In this document: piece after piece, positions 1 to 8,536 of the stretch
Layout of the letters: each line of letters begins with the position of its first letter
Position numbering within the stretch: position 1 is the first letter of the stretch
Source of the DNA: an uncultured Bacteroidales bacterium
GTDB taxonomy: Bacteria > Bacteroidota > Bacteroidia > Bacteroidales > Muribaculaceae
DNA: 11,811 nt
Assembly: GCA_900549375.1 (NCBI GenBank)
Contig: URNY01000090.1
Coordinates: forward strand, 1 to 11,811
Direction: 5' to 3'
The notes under the pieces: generated by a model
Seen by the model: only the letters and a program-made list of their open reading frames with translations
The model's database searches: none
Told to the model about the DNA's origin: nothing
Made by a program: the position numbers and the translations under genes

Positions 1-898
1 CCCTGATCTCCGCGCAGGGAGGATAGCCGAGGCCGGTCCACATCACATATTCCTTGCTGACCATCTCGGGCGTGATCTCCCCGGCCGATTTCACCGGTCG
101 GCATCCTTCGATGGCAATCGTCGCCGTGGATTTGAAGCGAGGAATAAAATCCTGATCCACAACCCAACGCTCATCGCCGGAAGAATAATCCTTCCCCTTC
201 ATGTCATGATAGAAATTACGGCTCAACACTTCGGTGAAGACCTCAGGTGTGATCGATTTATTTTCGATGTAGGGAGCCAAAAGATGACAGGCGTTTGCCT
301 CGCGTACAAATCCGAATCCTTCATTCGGCCGGCCCGAATGGCTGTAGTTTGTCCGAACGAGCACGCCATTTGGCGCATCCTTCAGGTCGAATCGTTTATA
401 TGAATCGTTGTTCGTCTCGAAATATGCCCCGTTGCCGAAAGCATCGATCACTCCGAAGTTGGCTTCTACACCCATCGGACGGGGAAGCGTCTCGAGCAAC
501 TTTGCGAAATCATCCACAGTGCGGCATTTCCGCAATGCCTCGGTCATCACTATTCCCTCACGGTCCATCTTCGATGCCGGAACCTTGTCGTCCTTGATGT
601 TGTAGGAAGCAGTGTTCATCACCGCAAAACCCACCTCGTTCATGCCCATCCAGGCCTCTTTCAGCGCCTTGTCGTCGGCATTGAAAAGAGCCACGTATGA
701 GTATTCGCCCGGCTTCGAAGCCACATACTCCACCTTGTTGTCGGTGGTGCTCGTGTCGCGATGTTTCCAGAGAATAGGCCTTCCGTAAGGACTCATCTCG
801 GCGCTCACGATGGCCGAAGTGCAGGCCATGGCCGACTCCGCCGCAAAAATCACGGCGAAAACAACCGGAAGCAAACCATAAAACAGTGGTCTCAGCAT
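1..898 (-). CDS. Secreted Ntn-hydrolase, C45 / choloylglycine-hydrolase-like (3' end outside window)
   Basis: The visible 299 codons begin with ATG at 898 and stay open to the window edge, so the C-terminus is missing. Residues 1-25 form a signal peptide: Arg3, a hydrophobic core at about 5-20, then Ala-Met-Ala. The next residue is Cys26 in CTSAIVS, followed by GRPILWKHRD (39-48), GMNEVGFAVMNTA (85-97), EANFGVID (145-152) and RTNYS (182-186). An N-terminal Cys, a following Arg/Asp pair and a later T-N motif match Ntn-hydrolases that cut linear amide bonds (penicillin V acylases, bile salt hydrolases, C45 acyltransferases). In that scheme Cys26 is the nucleophile, freed by signal peptidase, and the enzyme acts in the periplasm or outside the cell. 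The substrate cannot be told: bile-salt conjugates, acyl-amino acids, acyl-homoserine lactones and small peptides are all possible. Family call fairly sure, substrate unknown. Confidence 0.65.
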   Translation of the reverse strand, partial: MLRPLFYGLLPVVFAVIFAAESAMACTSAIVSAEMSPYGRPILWKHRDTSTTDNKVEYVASKPGEYSYVALFNADDKALKEAWMGMNEVGFAVMNTASYNIKDDKVPASKMDREGIVMTEALRKCRTVDDFAKLLETLPRPMGVEANFGVIDAFGNGAYFETNNDSYKRFDLKDAPNGVLVRTNYSHSGRPNEGFGFVREANACHLLAPYIENKSITPEVFTEVLSRNFYHDMKGKDYSSGDERWVVDQDFIPRFKSTATIAIEGCRPVKSAGEITPEMVSKEYVMWTGLGYPPCAEIR

Positions 899-939
899 AT
901 AGTAAAATTAAGTCTAATATATTGTTTCTGTATTTTGCG

Positions 940-971
940 TAAAGTTATGGAAAAAACATATCAAATGCAAA
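940..971 (-). promoter_or_regulatory. Predicted Bacteroidetes-type promoter of the Ntn-hydrolase gene
   Basis: On the minus strand TTTG (971-968) is followed after 20 nt by TAACTTTA (947-940), which matches the Bacteroidetes -7 box TAnnTTTG except at the last base. The expected start of transcription is near 935, leaving a leader of about 37 nt before the ATG at 898. The -33 box overlaps the outer base pairs of the upstream terminator, so the two units are packed tightly. Prediction from pattern only. Confidence 0.4.
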
Positions 972-1006
972 TTGCGGTGCCTCCGCTTGTGAGAGGCACC
1001 GCAATT
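970..1006 (-). terminator. Strong hairpin terminator downstream of malQ
   Basis: A perfect 14-bp stem (970-983 with 993-1006; arm AATTGCGGTGCCTC) encloses a 9-nt loop. It lies 36 nt after the malQ stop codon. On the minus strand it is followed by T-rich sequence including six Ts at 957-952. It separates the malQ transcript from the Ntn-hydrolase gene. The stem is symmetrical, so it could act in both directions. Confidence 0.75.
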
Positions 1007-1042
1007 CTTATCATATCCTAAATGGTTTGTCAGTATGACTTA

Positions 1043-3721
1043 TTATCTTCCGGACTCTTCAATTCGGTTCTTCATAGCCGAGTCGAAGGATTCCGCATCC
1101 ATAAGCTGCTCAACGCTGAGATGCATGCGGTATCGCCAATAATTGCGGGGATTGGCCGGCACGTTGATCTGTTCATCATGCGGATTCTCTCGCCGCAAAG
1201 ATCCGTCGCAAGAGAGCCAGTCCTGCAGAGGCAGGATGCAGAGCATCGAGGGGCTCTTCAGATGCAATTCCACAATCTTATCACAAATCCATGGTTCGGC
1301 AAAATGAGGAGCTTCTCCCGATTCATGGAGCACTTGATTATAGAACCGCTGGCTCACCTCTCTGTCGCTTTCCCACCAGCCGCGGATTCCGGGCATGTCA
1401 TGGGTCGAAGTGGTACATACCGAATAATAGGGATAATGCCATGTGTCGCCGAACTCAAGTTCAGGATTCTTCGGCATGCGCTGAATCTCCAGCGAGAGGA
1501 TGCGCAGACGCCTCATCACTTCCGGAACGCAATCGGGAATCATGCCAAGGTCTTCTGCACATGTAAGCATGCGCGTGGAATCAAGCAGCGGGGGCAGTTT
1601 CCACATTGCTTTGCCATACCAGAAGCCGTTATGACGGTGATAGAAGAAATCCGTGTAAAGACGGTTGAAATTCCATTTGGCATAATCCGACAACACTCGG
1701 AACTGATAGGTATATTGGGCGGCGATGCGAGGATGATAGTGTCCTTTCTGATAGGGATCTTCAATGAAAAGTACATCGTCGATGATGCCGAGCAATGCAT
1801 TCATTATTCTGGAATCTTTTTCGCTGCCAGAACATCCAGCGAAATGACGCTCAACTTTCTCCTGCGTGTTGACAAAGGGTTTTAGTCCATAGCGATCACC
1901 TCCTATCCTGTCGAGATATTTCTGCTTCACCTCCTCTTTATATTCTCCAAAGAAGTCGTCGAGCATCCAGTCGAGAATCAGCGGATGAGTATGCACATCG
2001 GGATCAATCCAGAAATCATAGGTGGAGCGCAACTCTTCGGCGGTGAAAGGAAGTGCGGGATTGAAATAACCGAGCAGCCCATGGACTGCATTCATCGGAA
2101 TCTCCCATATCCGGAAGAAGCCGAGTATATGGTCGATACGATAGGCATCGAAATATTCAGCCATCTTGCGGAATCGGTTTTCCCACCATTTGAACCCGTC
2201 GCGAGCCATCTCCTCCCAGTTGTAGGTCGGGAAGCCCCAGTTCTGACCGAGCACGGAGAAGTCATCCGGCGGAGCACCGGCCTGGCAATCCATATTGAAA
2301 AGTCTCGGCGACTTCCAGGCGTCGGCGCTGAAACGGCTGATTCCGATTGGAATGTCACCTTTCAGCACAACCCCCTTGCTATGAGCATAATCCCGGGCCT
2401 CACGGAGCTGGCGGTTCAGATGATATTGCAGGAAATAAACATATTCGAAACCCTCCTTATGCGACTTTGCAAGAGTATCCACTTTCTCATCGGAATATTC
2501 AGCATATTCTCCCCAGAAGGCATTGTCGGGATTCTGATACATCTCGCGGAGCACGCACCATGCGGCATAGGGACGAAGCCAATATTCGTTTTTCAGCACG
2601 AAATCTTTATAATCCTCACGTTTGCGTGTGGCCTCACCCTGCTCAGCGAACAATTCCCGAAGATACTCCTGCTTGCCGTTGTTCACCTTCTCGTAGTCCA
2701 CATTCTCGAGAGCATTGAGCTCTGCGGCAAGCGAATGATAATAATCGCGCCGCTCTTTGCTCTTCAGCGTCCCTACTTCCCAGAGATTGAGGAACATCGG
2801 ATGGAGTGCAAAAGTGGAATTCGCCTTGTACGGATAAGAATCGACCCAGGTACCGGTCATCGTGGTGTCGTTCACCGGCAGAAGCTGAAGGATCTTCTGG
2901 CCCGTTTTCGAACACCAGTCAACCATCTTCTTGATGCCGGAAAAATCTCCGACGCCGAAATCGCTATCCGTGCGGATGGAGAATACCGGGATAGCCGTTC
3001 CGGCGCATTTCCAGTCATTCTTAGGATTCGCAAACCGGATGCCGTCGACAACGATTTGCTCTGTAGCAATATCGGGACGTATTCCGAAAACCCTGTTGTT
3101 GATGTATTCCCAGCGCTTCACCTCCTTGGTGGCTTTGTCGAGAACCACGAATTTATATTCGAAAGGAATCTCCAGCGCCGCGAGGGGAAGATTCTGCTCC
3201 CATACCGGAAAGCGGGAATCATTCATAAGCACGGCATCCGCCGGATTCCAGTTACCGAGAGCATCGCCCTCGCCGGAAATGGCGAGTACTTCGTCGGGCT
3301 CCACCATCGGAGCCTCTATCGAGAACTTCACGGTTCCCGGCTGAGAAGGCAACGGCTGGTCTCGGAACGGGCGGCGAAGCATACCGTCGACAAACGCCGA
3401 CGAATAGAACGGTTTGTCCTCAGGCAGGTCATGCCATGAACTGAATACCCGGCTGCGGGTGATACCCGCGCCGTCTATGAACCGATGGGGATTCCCCCAT
3501 TCGAAACGCCAGGCTTTCTCGGGAGCCTTCACGATAAAGCTGAATTCGAAATCTCCGGGATTCCGATGGAAATCGATCACGGCCTGCCACGTGTCGGGCC
3601 CGGTCATATTCATTTCCAGAGCTTTCCCGGGGTCTCCACCCCCGAGCTCCGGAATCGGGCCGGTCACATAAAGCGACTCGCCCCATTCCGTGTGGTAGTT
3701 GATACTTAAGGTTATCTTCAT
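1043..3721 (-). CDS. malQ: 4-alpha-glucanotransferase (GH77) with two N-terminal starch-binding domains
   Basis: The 892-residue protein has two CBM20-type starch-binding domains (about 1-100 and 128-228, the second with EGDALGNWNP) followed by a GH77 catalytic domain (about 240-880). Family motifs are clear: DSYPYKANSTFALHP (294-308), nucleophile Asp530 in YRIDHILGFFR, acid/base Glu723 in CAEDLG, and transition-state Asp775 in STHDMPG. The 250s-type loop motif GDIPIGIS is at 455-462. The large insert and CBM20 pair match the plant DPE2-like form usual in Bacteroidetes; classical bacterial MalQ is shorter and lacks the CBMs. The cytoplasmic enzyme is expected to move glucosyl units between maltose, malto-oligosaccharides and glycogen-like polymers. 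No signal peptide is seen. It starts 47 bp after the nrdJ stop with no terminator between, so co-transcription is possible. Confidence 0.95.
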   Translation of the reverse strand: MKITLSINYHTEWGESLYVTGPIPELGGGDPGKALEMNMTGPDTWQAVIDFHRNPGDFEFSFIVKAPEKAWRFEWGNPHRFIDGAGITRSRVFSSWHDLPEDKPFYSSAFVDGMLRRPFRDQPLPSQPGTVKFSIEAPMVEPDEVLAISGEGDALGNWNPADAVLMNDSRFPVWEQNLPLAALEIPFEYKFVVLDKATKEVKRWEYINNRVFGIRPDIATEQIVVDGIRFANPKNDWKCAGTAIPVFSIRTDSDFGVGDFSGIKKMVDWCSKTGQKILQLLPVNDTTMTGTWVDSYPYKANSTFALHPMFLNLWEVGTLKSKERRDYYHSLAAELNALENVDYEKVNNGKQEYLRELFAEQGEATRKREDYKDFVLKNEYWLRPYAAWCVLREMYQNPDNAFWGEYAEYSDEKVDTLAKSHKEGFEYVYFLQYHLNRQLREARDYAHSKGVVLKGDIPIGISRFSADAWKSPRLFNMDCQAGAPPDDFSVLGQNWGFPTYNWEEMARDGFKWWENRFRKMAEYFDAYRIDHILGFFRIWEIPMNAVHGLLGYFNPALPFTAEELRSTYDFWIDPDVHTHPLILDWMLDDFFGEYKEEVKQKYLDRIGGDRYGLKPFVNTQEKVERHFAGCSGSEKDSRIMNALLGIIDDVLFIEDPYQKGHYHPRIAAQYTYQFRVLSDYAKWNFNRLYTDFFYHRHNGFWYGKAMWKLPPLLDSTRMLTCAEDLGMIPDCVPEVMRRLRILSLEIQRMPKNPELEFGDTWHYPYYSVCTTSTHDMPGIRGWWESDREVSQRFYNQVLHESGEAPHFAEPWICDKIVELHLKSPSMLCILPLQDWLSCDGSLRRENPHDEQINVPANPRNYWRYRMHLSVEQLMDAESFDSAMKNRIEESGR

Positions 3722-3768
3722 CTCTATTTAGTTAAGCTTTCTAATATCTATTAGATGATATCTGTTGA

Positions 3769-6291
3769 TTATCCGCACTTGGACGCGCCGCATGATGTGC
3801 ATATCAGGCAGCCTTCCTGATATATTAACGTCTCAGCGCCGCATTTCGGACATTTCTGGCCGGTGGCAGCCGTTCCGTTAGGGAGATATTTCTTCAATGC
3901 CCTCTCCACTCCGTTTTTCCAGGTATTGATATTTGTGGAATCAAGTTCGAGGCCTCCCACAAGTTTGAGCACCTGATCGATCGGCATACCGTAGCGGAGC
4001 ACGCCCGATATCAATTTGGCGTAATTCCAGAATTCAGGATTGAACTTCTCGCTCAGACCCTCGATAGTGGTCTTATATCCGCGTTTGTTGATAAACTGGA
4101 AATCATAGCGTTTCTTCCCTTCTGCGTCCACAGCCTTGATGATCTTTCCGCTGTTGACGCTCTTCGGGCAGAATATACCGTCCTCATCGTCGGCAAGACC
4201 GGTAAAGATCTCATAAGGTTTGCCGTCGACCAGACCTACAAAGGCAATCCACTTCTCCTTGTTGTTCTGGAAACGGACCACATCGGCATCGAGTTCGATC
4301 GGACGCTTCACGATATGATCCGGAGTTACGATCAACGGAGCGGATTTAACAGATTCAAGCACGTTGTTGCGCGATCCGTCGCGATAGACTGTGCAGCCCT
4401 TGCAACCGGCCTTCCATGCCTCTACATAAAGGTTGCCTACGAGTTCCTCTGTAACATCAGCCGGGAGGTTGATCGTGACACTGATTGAATGGTCCACCCA
4501 TTTCTGGACAGCACCCTGCATGCGGACTTTCTCCATCCAGTCAACATCGTTGCTGGTGGCTTTATAATAGGGAGATTGTTTCACAAGATCATCGATCTCT
4601 TCGGCCGTCATGTTCGAACGGCGTTCGATACCCTTCACTTTCATCCACTCCAGGAATTTATGATGATACACAACGAATTCCTCGAATGCATCGCCGACTT
4701 CATCCACAAAGTCGATACGGACGTTCTCGTCGGAGGGATTTACTTTGCGTTTGCGCTTGTAGACGGGAAGGAACACGGGTTCTATTCCCGATGATGTCTG
4801 CGTCATTATGGAAGTGGTGCCGGTGGGCGCGATTGTGAGACATGCGATGTTGCGTCTTCCATATTTGACCATCCTTTCATAAAGGGCCGGATCGGCCTCG
4901 CGGAGTCGCTTGATATAGGGTTTGTTTTCCTCACGCTTGGGATCGTAAACCTCGAAGGCACCGCGCTCGCGCGCCATGTCGACGGATGCCGAATAATATG
5001 CGAGAGCAAGTTCTTTATGCACACCCGTTGAAAATTCTGTTGCCAGCTGCGTGCCGTAACAATAGCCGAGAGCGGCGAGCATGTCGCCTTCTCCGGTGGT
5101 TCCGCAACCGGTGCGGCGTCCCTTCAGCGTCTTGGAACGTATCTTCTTCCAAAGATTCAGCTCAGTGCATTTCACTTCGGCTGTCTCGGGATCGGATTCG
5201 ATTTTCTCGATTATCATATCGATTTTTTCCATCTCGAGATCGATAATATCATCCATGATTCTCTGAGCTTTTCCTACGTGGCTGCGGAAAAGATCGAAAT
5301 CGAAACTTGCGTTTTCCGTAAAAGGCTCCTTCACATAGCTATAGAGATTGATAGCTACAAGTCGGCAGCTGTCGTAAGGACAGAGGGGAATCTCGCCGCA
5401 CGGATTGGTGGACACTGTCTCGAAGCCGAGATCACTGTAGCAATCAGGCACGGATTCCCTCTGTATAGTATCCCAGAAAAGCACTCCGGGCTCGGCGCTT
5501 TTCCAGGCGTTGTGCACAATCTTGTTCCAAAGTTTGGAGGCATCGATCTCCTTTACCACTTCAGGATCGGCTGCGTTCACCGGGAACTGCTGGCGATACG
5601 GAGTGCCGTCAACCACCGACTGCATGAAAGCATCGTTGATCTTCACAGAAACATTGGCGCCGGTCACTTTTCCTTCCGTCATCTTGGCATCGATAAAGTC
5701 CTCGGCATCAGGATGGGCGATGCTCACGGTCATCATCAGCGCGCCGCGGCGGCCGTCCTGAGCCACTTCGCGGGTGCTGTTGCTGTATCTTTCCATGAAG
5801 GGCACGAGTCCGGTTGAGGTCAGTGCCGAATTTTTGACCGGGCTCCCTTTCGGACGGATATGCGATAGGTCATGCCCTACTCCTCCACGGCGTTTCATAA
5901 GCTGAACCTGCTCCTCATCGATACGGATGATACCTCCGTAAGAATCAGGATGTCCGTCAAGGCCGATAACGAAGCAGTTCGACAGCGAGCCGACCTGATA
6001 ATTATTGCCGATTCCGGCCATCGGGCTACCCTGCGGAACGATATATTTGAAGTCTTTCAGAAGTCCATAGATTTCCTCTTCCGACATGGGGTTGGGATAT
6101 TTCTGCTCTATCCGGGCGATCTCCGAGGCGATTCGGTGATGCATGTCGTCGGGCGTAAGTTCATATATATTGCCGTCGGAGTCTTTCAGTGCATATTTGC
6201 TCGACCATACGCGGGCGGCAAGTTCGTCGCCCTTAAAATATTCAAGCGAAGCCTCGTAGACTTCATCATATTTGTAAACTTTGGGGTCCAT
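3769..6291 (-). CDS. nrdJ: Adenosylcobalamin-dependent (class II) ribonucleoside-diphosphate reductase
   Basis: The 840-residue protein carries the class II signatures in order: LSNCFVIG (103-110), TSTGLVPFMERYSNSTRE (158-175), STNPCGEIPL (294-303), an APTGTTSIM motif near 490 and GCKGCTVYRDGSR near 640. By family analogy Cys298 carries the thiyl radical with Asn296 and Glu300 beside it, and Cys106/Cys309 form the redox pair that reduces the ribose. The C-terminus has a zinc-ribbon-like CPKC (814-817) and CTSC (831-834) and ends KCG; such cysteines re-reduce the active site using thioredoxin. A TSCPD-type region precedes it (about 680-790). The enzyme makes deoxynucleotides with coenzyme B12 and no oxygen-dependent radical, fitting an anaerobe. 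The ATG lies behind an A-rich leader without a Shine-Dalgarno site. All key residues are present. No cobalamin riboswitch is recognised upstream. Confidence 0.95.
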   Translation of the reverse strand: MDPKVYKYDEVYEASLEYFKGDELAARVWSSKYALKDSDGNIYELTPDDMHHRIASEIARIEQKYPNPMSEEEIYGLLKDFKYIVPQGSPMAGIGNNYQVGSLSNCFVIGLDGHPDSYGGIIRIDEEQVQLMKRRGGVGHDLSHIRPKGSPVKNSALTSTGLVPFMERYSNSTREVAQDGRRGALMMTVSIAHPDAEDFIDAKMTEGKVTGANVSVKINDAFMQSVVDGTPYRQQFPVNAADPEVVKEIDASKLWNKIVHNAWKSAEPGVLFWDTIQRESVPDCYSDLGFETVSTNPCGEIPLCPYDSCRLVAINLYSYVKEPFTENASFDFDLFRSHVGKAQRIMDDIIDLEMEKIDMIIEKIESDPETAEVKCTELNLWKKIRSKTLKGRRTGCGTTGEGDMLAALGYCYGTQLATEFSTGVHKELALAYYSASVDMARERGAFEVYDPKREENKPYIKRLREADPALYERMVKYGRRNIACLTIAPTGTTSIMTQTSSGIEPVFLPVYKRKRKVNPSDENVRIDFVDEVGDAFEEFVVYHHKFLEWMKVKGIERRSNMTAEEIDDLVKQSPYYKATSNDVDWMEKVRMQGAVQKWVDHSISVTINLPADVTEELVGNLYVEAWKAGCKGCTVYRDGSRNNVLESVKSAPLIVTPDHIVKRPIELDADVVRFQNNKEKWIAFVGLVDGKPYEIFTGLADDEDGIFCPKSVNSGKIIKAVDAEGKKRYDFQFINKRGYKTTIEGLSEKFNPEFWNYAKLISGVLRYGMPIDQVLKLVGGLELDSTNINTWKNGVERALKKYLPNGTAATGQKCPKCGAETLIYQEGCLICTSCGASKCG

Positions 6292-6330
6292 ATTTTTTTA
6301 AAAGTTTTCCATATCGGTTAATTCAGACTG

Positions 6331-6361
6331 CAAATATCGCACAAAAAATTCAATAATAAAA
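6331..6361 (-). promoter_or_regulatory. Possible Bacteroidetes-type promoter of nrdJ
   Basis: On the minus strand GATATTTG followed by C (6338-6331) matches five of the six fixed bases of the -7 box TAnnTTTG. A T-run ends 19 nt upstream in place of a -33 TTTG. The box is about 40 nt before the ATG at 6291. The -33 element is poor, so this is tentative. Confidence 0.3.
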
Positions 6362-6402
6362 GAAGAAAAAACACATTTTTTGACATTAGAAATTTCAATT
6401 TT

Positions 6403-6427
6403 CAGATTCAATAAATCGACCGATTCA
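6403..6427. promoter_or_regulatory. Possible operator in the nrdJ / AraC divergent region
   Basis: Between the divergent nrdJ and AraC-type genes, GATTCA occurs twice in direct orientation (6405-6410 and 6422-6427, 17 bp apart), once preceded by CA and once by CC. The second copy overlaps a short palindrome, AATCG-AC-CGATT (6414-6425). AraC-family proteins usually bind direct repeats, so this is a candidate autoregulatory site. Short motifs like this also arise by chance. Confidence 0.2.
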
Positions 6428-6466
6428 GAGTTATATATGTAGTAGGCTCTATAAGCTCTCCAGAAT

Positions 6467-7333
6467 ATGATGAATTACGGTTTCCGCTATAATATCGATC
6501 TTCCCGATGACCTGTCGACAATTCTCGATCAGGATTTCTGGATAATGGAACATATCGGCCCTATGCTTCTCTCCTCAGTAAAGGAGCCGGTAAAGTTTTC
6601 CGCCGCCACATGGATCTTCGTCAAATCCGGAAGGTGCCTGGCTGATATCAACCTTATAAATTATGAGATAACTGCCCCGGCGCTTGTGATAATCGAGAAT
6701 TCGCAGATTCTCATTCCAAAATATATTAGTCCCGATTTCGACGCATCGATAATGGTGCTTTCAAAAAGCTTCAGAGACAATCTGTTTTTGTTTATAAGCA
6801 ATATGCCTCTCTATACTGTCATGTCGCGCCATCCGGTGGTCTCCATTCCCGACGGAGTGCTCCCTGCTATCGGAAATTTCTTCTGCTCCATCAAAGAGAC
6901 CATGGCCGATAATGACAATCCTTACCACGGGAAGGCCATACTATTCGAACTGGCCACATTCGTATTCAAGACCTTATATAAATGCTATGACTCATATAAG
7001 GATGAGATTATATCCAATCAGGGAAGAATGTCGGATCAGTTCCTGCTTCTTGCCCAGCAAAACTTCAGGGAACAGCGTTTTCTCGATTTTTATGCCGGCT
7101 TGCTGAAAGTAACACCCAAGCATCTTTCGCGCACTGTAAAGAAACAGACCGGTTTCACCGCGGTGGAATGGATAGAACGATTTGTGATTCTCGAGGCGAA
7201 GGTGCTTCTCAAATCCTCCAACCTCAACATCCAGCAGATTTCCGATGAATTGAATTTCCCTTCGCAGTCTTTCTTCGGAAAATATTTCAAAAAGCTTACT
7301 GGAATGTCGCCTAAAGAATTCAGAAACTCCTGA
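6467..7333 (+). CDS. AraC-family transcriptional regulator
   Basis: The 288-residue protein has a C-terminal AraC/XylS double helix-turn-helix domain (about 190-286): FYAGLLKVTPKHLSRTVKK gives the first HTH and IQQISDELNFPSQSFFGKYF the second, ending in the usual TGMSPKEFR. The N-terminal half (about 25-170) is a divergent ligand-sensing region of the sort common in Bacteroidetes; its ligand cannot be inferred. Two ATG codons stand in tandem at 6467 and 6470; the first is taken. The gene is divergent from nrdJ and convergent with the EamA permease 49 bp away, so either neighbour may be a target. No clear terminator lies between it and the permease gene. Confidence 0.88.
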   Translation: MMNYGFRYNIDLPDDLSTILDQDFWIMEHIGPMLLSSVKEPVKFSAATWIFVKSGRCLADINLINYEITAPALVIIENSQILIPKYISPDFDASIMVLSKSFRDNLFLFISNMPLYTVMSRHPVVSIPDGVLPAIGNFFCSIKETMADNDNPYHGKAILFELATFVFKTLYKCYDSYKDEIISNQGRMSDQFLLLAQQNFREQRFLDFYAGLLKVTPKHLSRTVKKQTGFTAVEWIERFVILEAKVLLKSSNLNIQQISDELNFPSQSFFGKYFKKLTGMSPKEFRNS

Positions 7334-7382
7334 AGATCATAGCGACTCAAGTTCAATCATTTGAAATTTAGGACTTTAAATC

Positions 7383-8318
7383 CTATTTACGCCTAAAGAA
7401 TATACCCGATTGCCATTTGTCGGAGATGATCAGACCCACAATTACCAATAGACATCCGATGTAACCGAGGAGGAAGATCTTCTCCCCGAGAAAGAAATAG
7501 CCTGCCACCATTGTGATCGGCGGCTGAAGATAGAGATAATTGTTGGATGTGACCGAGCCTAAGTCTTTCATCACCTCGTTCCATATCAGATATGCACTTA
7601 CTGAGCAGAGAAGAACAAGGAAGAGGAAGTTCAGTATATATTGCGGCTGCGCCAGATCGAAAAGAAGATTGAGATGATAAGGCTCATGTTGCAGCAGAAG
7701 CAACGGAAGCGCGGTCAGCACTCCATAGAAGAAGAGTTTTCGGGTTATGAAAAGGGATGAATACGAAGGTATCACGCGCCTCACTGCCACCGTATAAATT
7801 GCCCAGCACAACGAGGCGGCCACGGCAAGCAGGTCGCCTTCCGGTCGAACCTCTATCGATTCGCCATGACTGAATATGATGCATGAGACGCCGATAATGG
7901 CCACTACAGACCCGATGAGTACTCCCGATTTGATTTTCTGTCGGAACACAAGGGCCATAAGAAAAGTAGTGAACAGCGGCGATGTCGAAACCAGCAGCGA
8001 GACGTTTCCCGCCGTTGTCATTTTCAGGGCATAGTTCTCCGTGATAAAATATAGGGATCCGGCGCATATACCGCTCACGAAAAGGGTAAGCTCATCTTTC
8101 CAGTTGTTTGACTTGATATGCCGGAATGTGAGAAGCAACAGCAGGACATAGGCTGCCGCAAACCTATAGACGTACATCTCGACGGGTGTGAAGCCCCCCT
8201 CCTCCATCAGTACCTTCGTGCTGAGAAAGGAGGTAGCCCAGAACGTCACCGTCAGAAGCGCACCGAAATGTGCCAGTATTATCTTATAATGAGAAGCGAA
8301 GTCTCTCTTTACTCCCAT
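7383..8318 (-). CDS. EamA / DMT-superfamily permease
   Basis: The 311-residue protein consists almost entirely of hydrophobic helices, about ten, in two similar EamA halves (about 15-150 and 162-300). The repeats show the family pattern: ENYALKMTTAGNVSLLVSTS (94-113) with PLF (114-116) after it in the first half, and NNYLYLQPPITMVAGYFFLGE (259-279, in two pieces) in the second. This is an inner-membrane metabolite or drug exporter; substrates in the family range from amino acids to nucleosides and cannot be assigned here. The C-terminus is basic (FFRRK), as expected for a cytoplasmic tail. Start ATG at 8318 follows a well-matched Bacteroidetes promoter. The gene is convergent with the AraC-type regulator. 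Confidence 0.88.
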   Translation of the reverse strand: MGVKRDFASHYKIILAHFGALLTVTFWATSFLSTKVLMEEGGFTPVEMYVYRFAAAYVLLLLLTFRHIKSNNWKDELTLFVSGICAGSLYFITENYALKMTTAGNVSLLVSTSPLFTTFLMALVFRQKIKSGVLIGSVVAIIGVSCIIFSHGESIEVRPEGDLLAVAASLCWAIYTVAVRRVIPSYSSLFITRKLFFYGVLTALPLLLLQHEPYHLNLLFDLAQPQYILNFLFLVLLCSVSAYLIWNEVMKDLGSVTSNNYLYLQPPITMVAGYFFLGEKIFLLGYIGCLLVIVGLIISDKWQSGIFFRRK

Positions 8319-8375
8319 TGCGTGTCTTTGGTATCAGATGCCGGGGAACATATCCCTGCGGCGTGAAGTATATTG

Positions 8376-8406
8376 CAAATTTACTAAAATTCGTGAAATT
8401 CATAAA
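8376..8406 (-). promoter_or_regulatory. Bacteroidetes-type promoter of the EamA permease gene
   Basis: On the minus strand TAAATTTG followed by C (8383-8376) is an exact match to the Bacteroidetes -7 box TAnnTTTG. TTTA (8406-8403) sits 19 nt upstream as a near match to the -33 TTTG. The leader to the ATG at 8318 is about 50 nt. This is the best evidence that DNA up to about 8.4 kb is native Bacteroidales sequence. Confidence 0.55.
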
Positions 8407-8458
8407 CACGATTTTTATGTTTTTAAACAATTCATTCTGCCCGCAGCTCAAAACAATC

Positions 8459-8491
8459 ACGCCGGATCAATCATTCAGATCATTCCGGCGT
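8459..8491. terminator. Hairpin terminator between rubredoxin and permease genes
   Basis: ACGCCGGA (8459-8466) pairs perfectly with TCCGGCGT (8484-8491) around a 17-nt loop. On the plus strand it is followed by TTTATTTTTAG, the better orientation for termination; on the minus strand the following TGATTGTTTTG is weaker. It could end the rubredoxin transcript (minus), 80 nt after that stop. No plus-strand gene now reads into it, which may mean a former neighbour is gone. Confidence 0.55.
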
Positions 8492-8518
8492 TTATTTTTA
8501 GTTATAATTCAGTTCAGA

Positions 8519-8536
8519 AGAGCTTCCTGAAGCTCT
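8519..8536. repeat. Short inverted repeat with an adjacent 8-bp direct repeat
   Basis: AGAGCTT (8519-8525) and AAGCTCT (8530-8536) form a 7-bp stem with a 4-nt loop. TCTGATAC occurs at 8535-8542 and again at 8561-8568 in direct orientation. The set lies between the Bacteroidetes-type and Firmicutes-type segments. It may be an additional terminator or a recombination scar; neither is shown. Confidence 0.35.

Noticed and set aside
1022..1885. Plus-strand ORF of 287 codons antisense to the malQ 3' part
   Set aside because: Same reason: a shadow of the malQ codon pattern with no recognisable domain or start signal.
1985..3439. Long plus-strand ORF of 484 codons inside malQ
   Set aside because: It is antisense to a gene with all GH77 catalytic motifs. 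Its translation shows no recognisable family; strong codon bias in malQ leaves the opposite frame open.
5278..5817. Plus-strand ORF of 179 codons inside nrdJ
   Set aside because: Antisense to the radical-site region of nrdJ; no family features.
6292..6466. Cobalamin riboswitch upstream of nrdJ
   Set aside because: The leader is AT-rich and short, and I see no B12-box or the usual long stem structure.
7334..7382. Terminator between the AraC and EamA genes
   Set aside because: Only a 5-bp TTCAA/TTGAA stem and a loop-less AGGA...TCCT palindrome are present, too weak to call.
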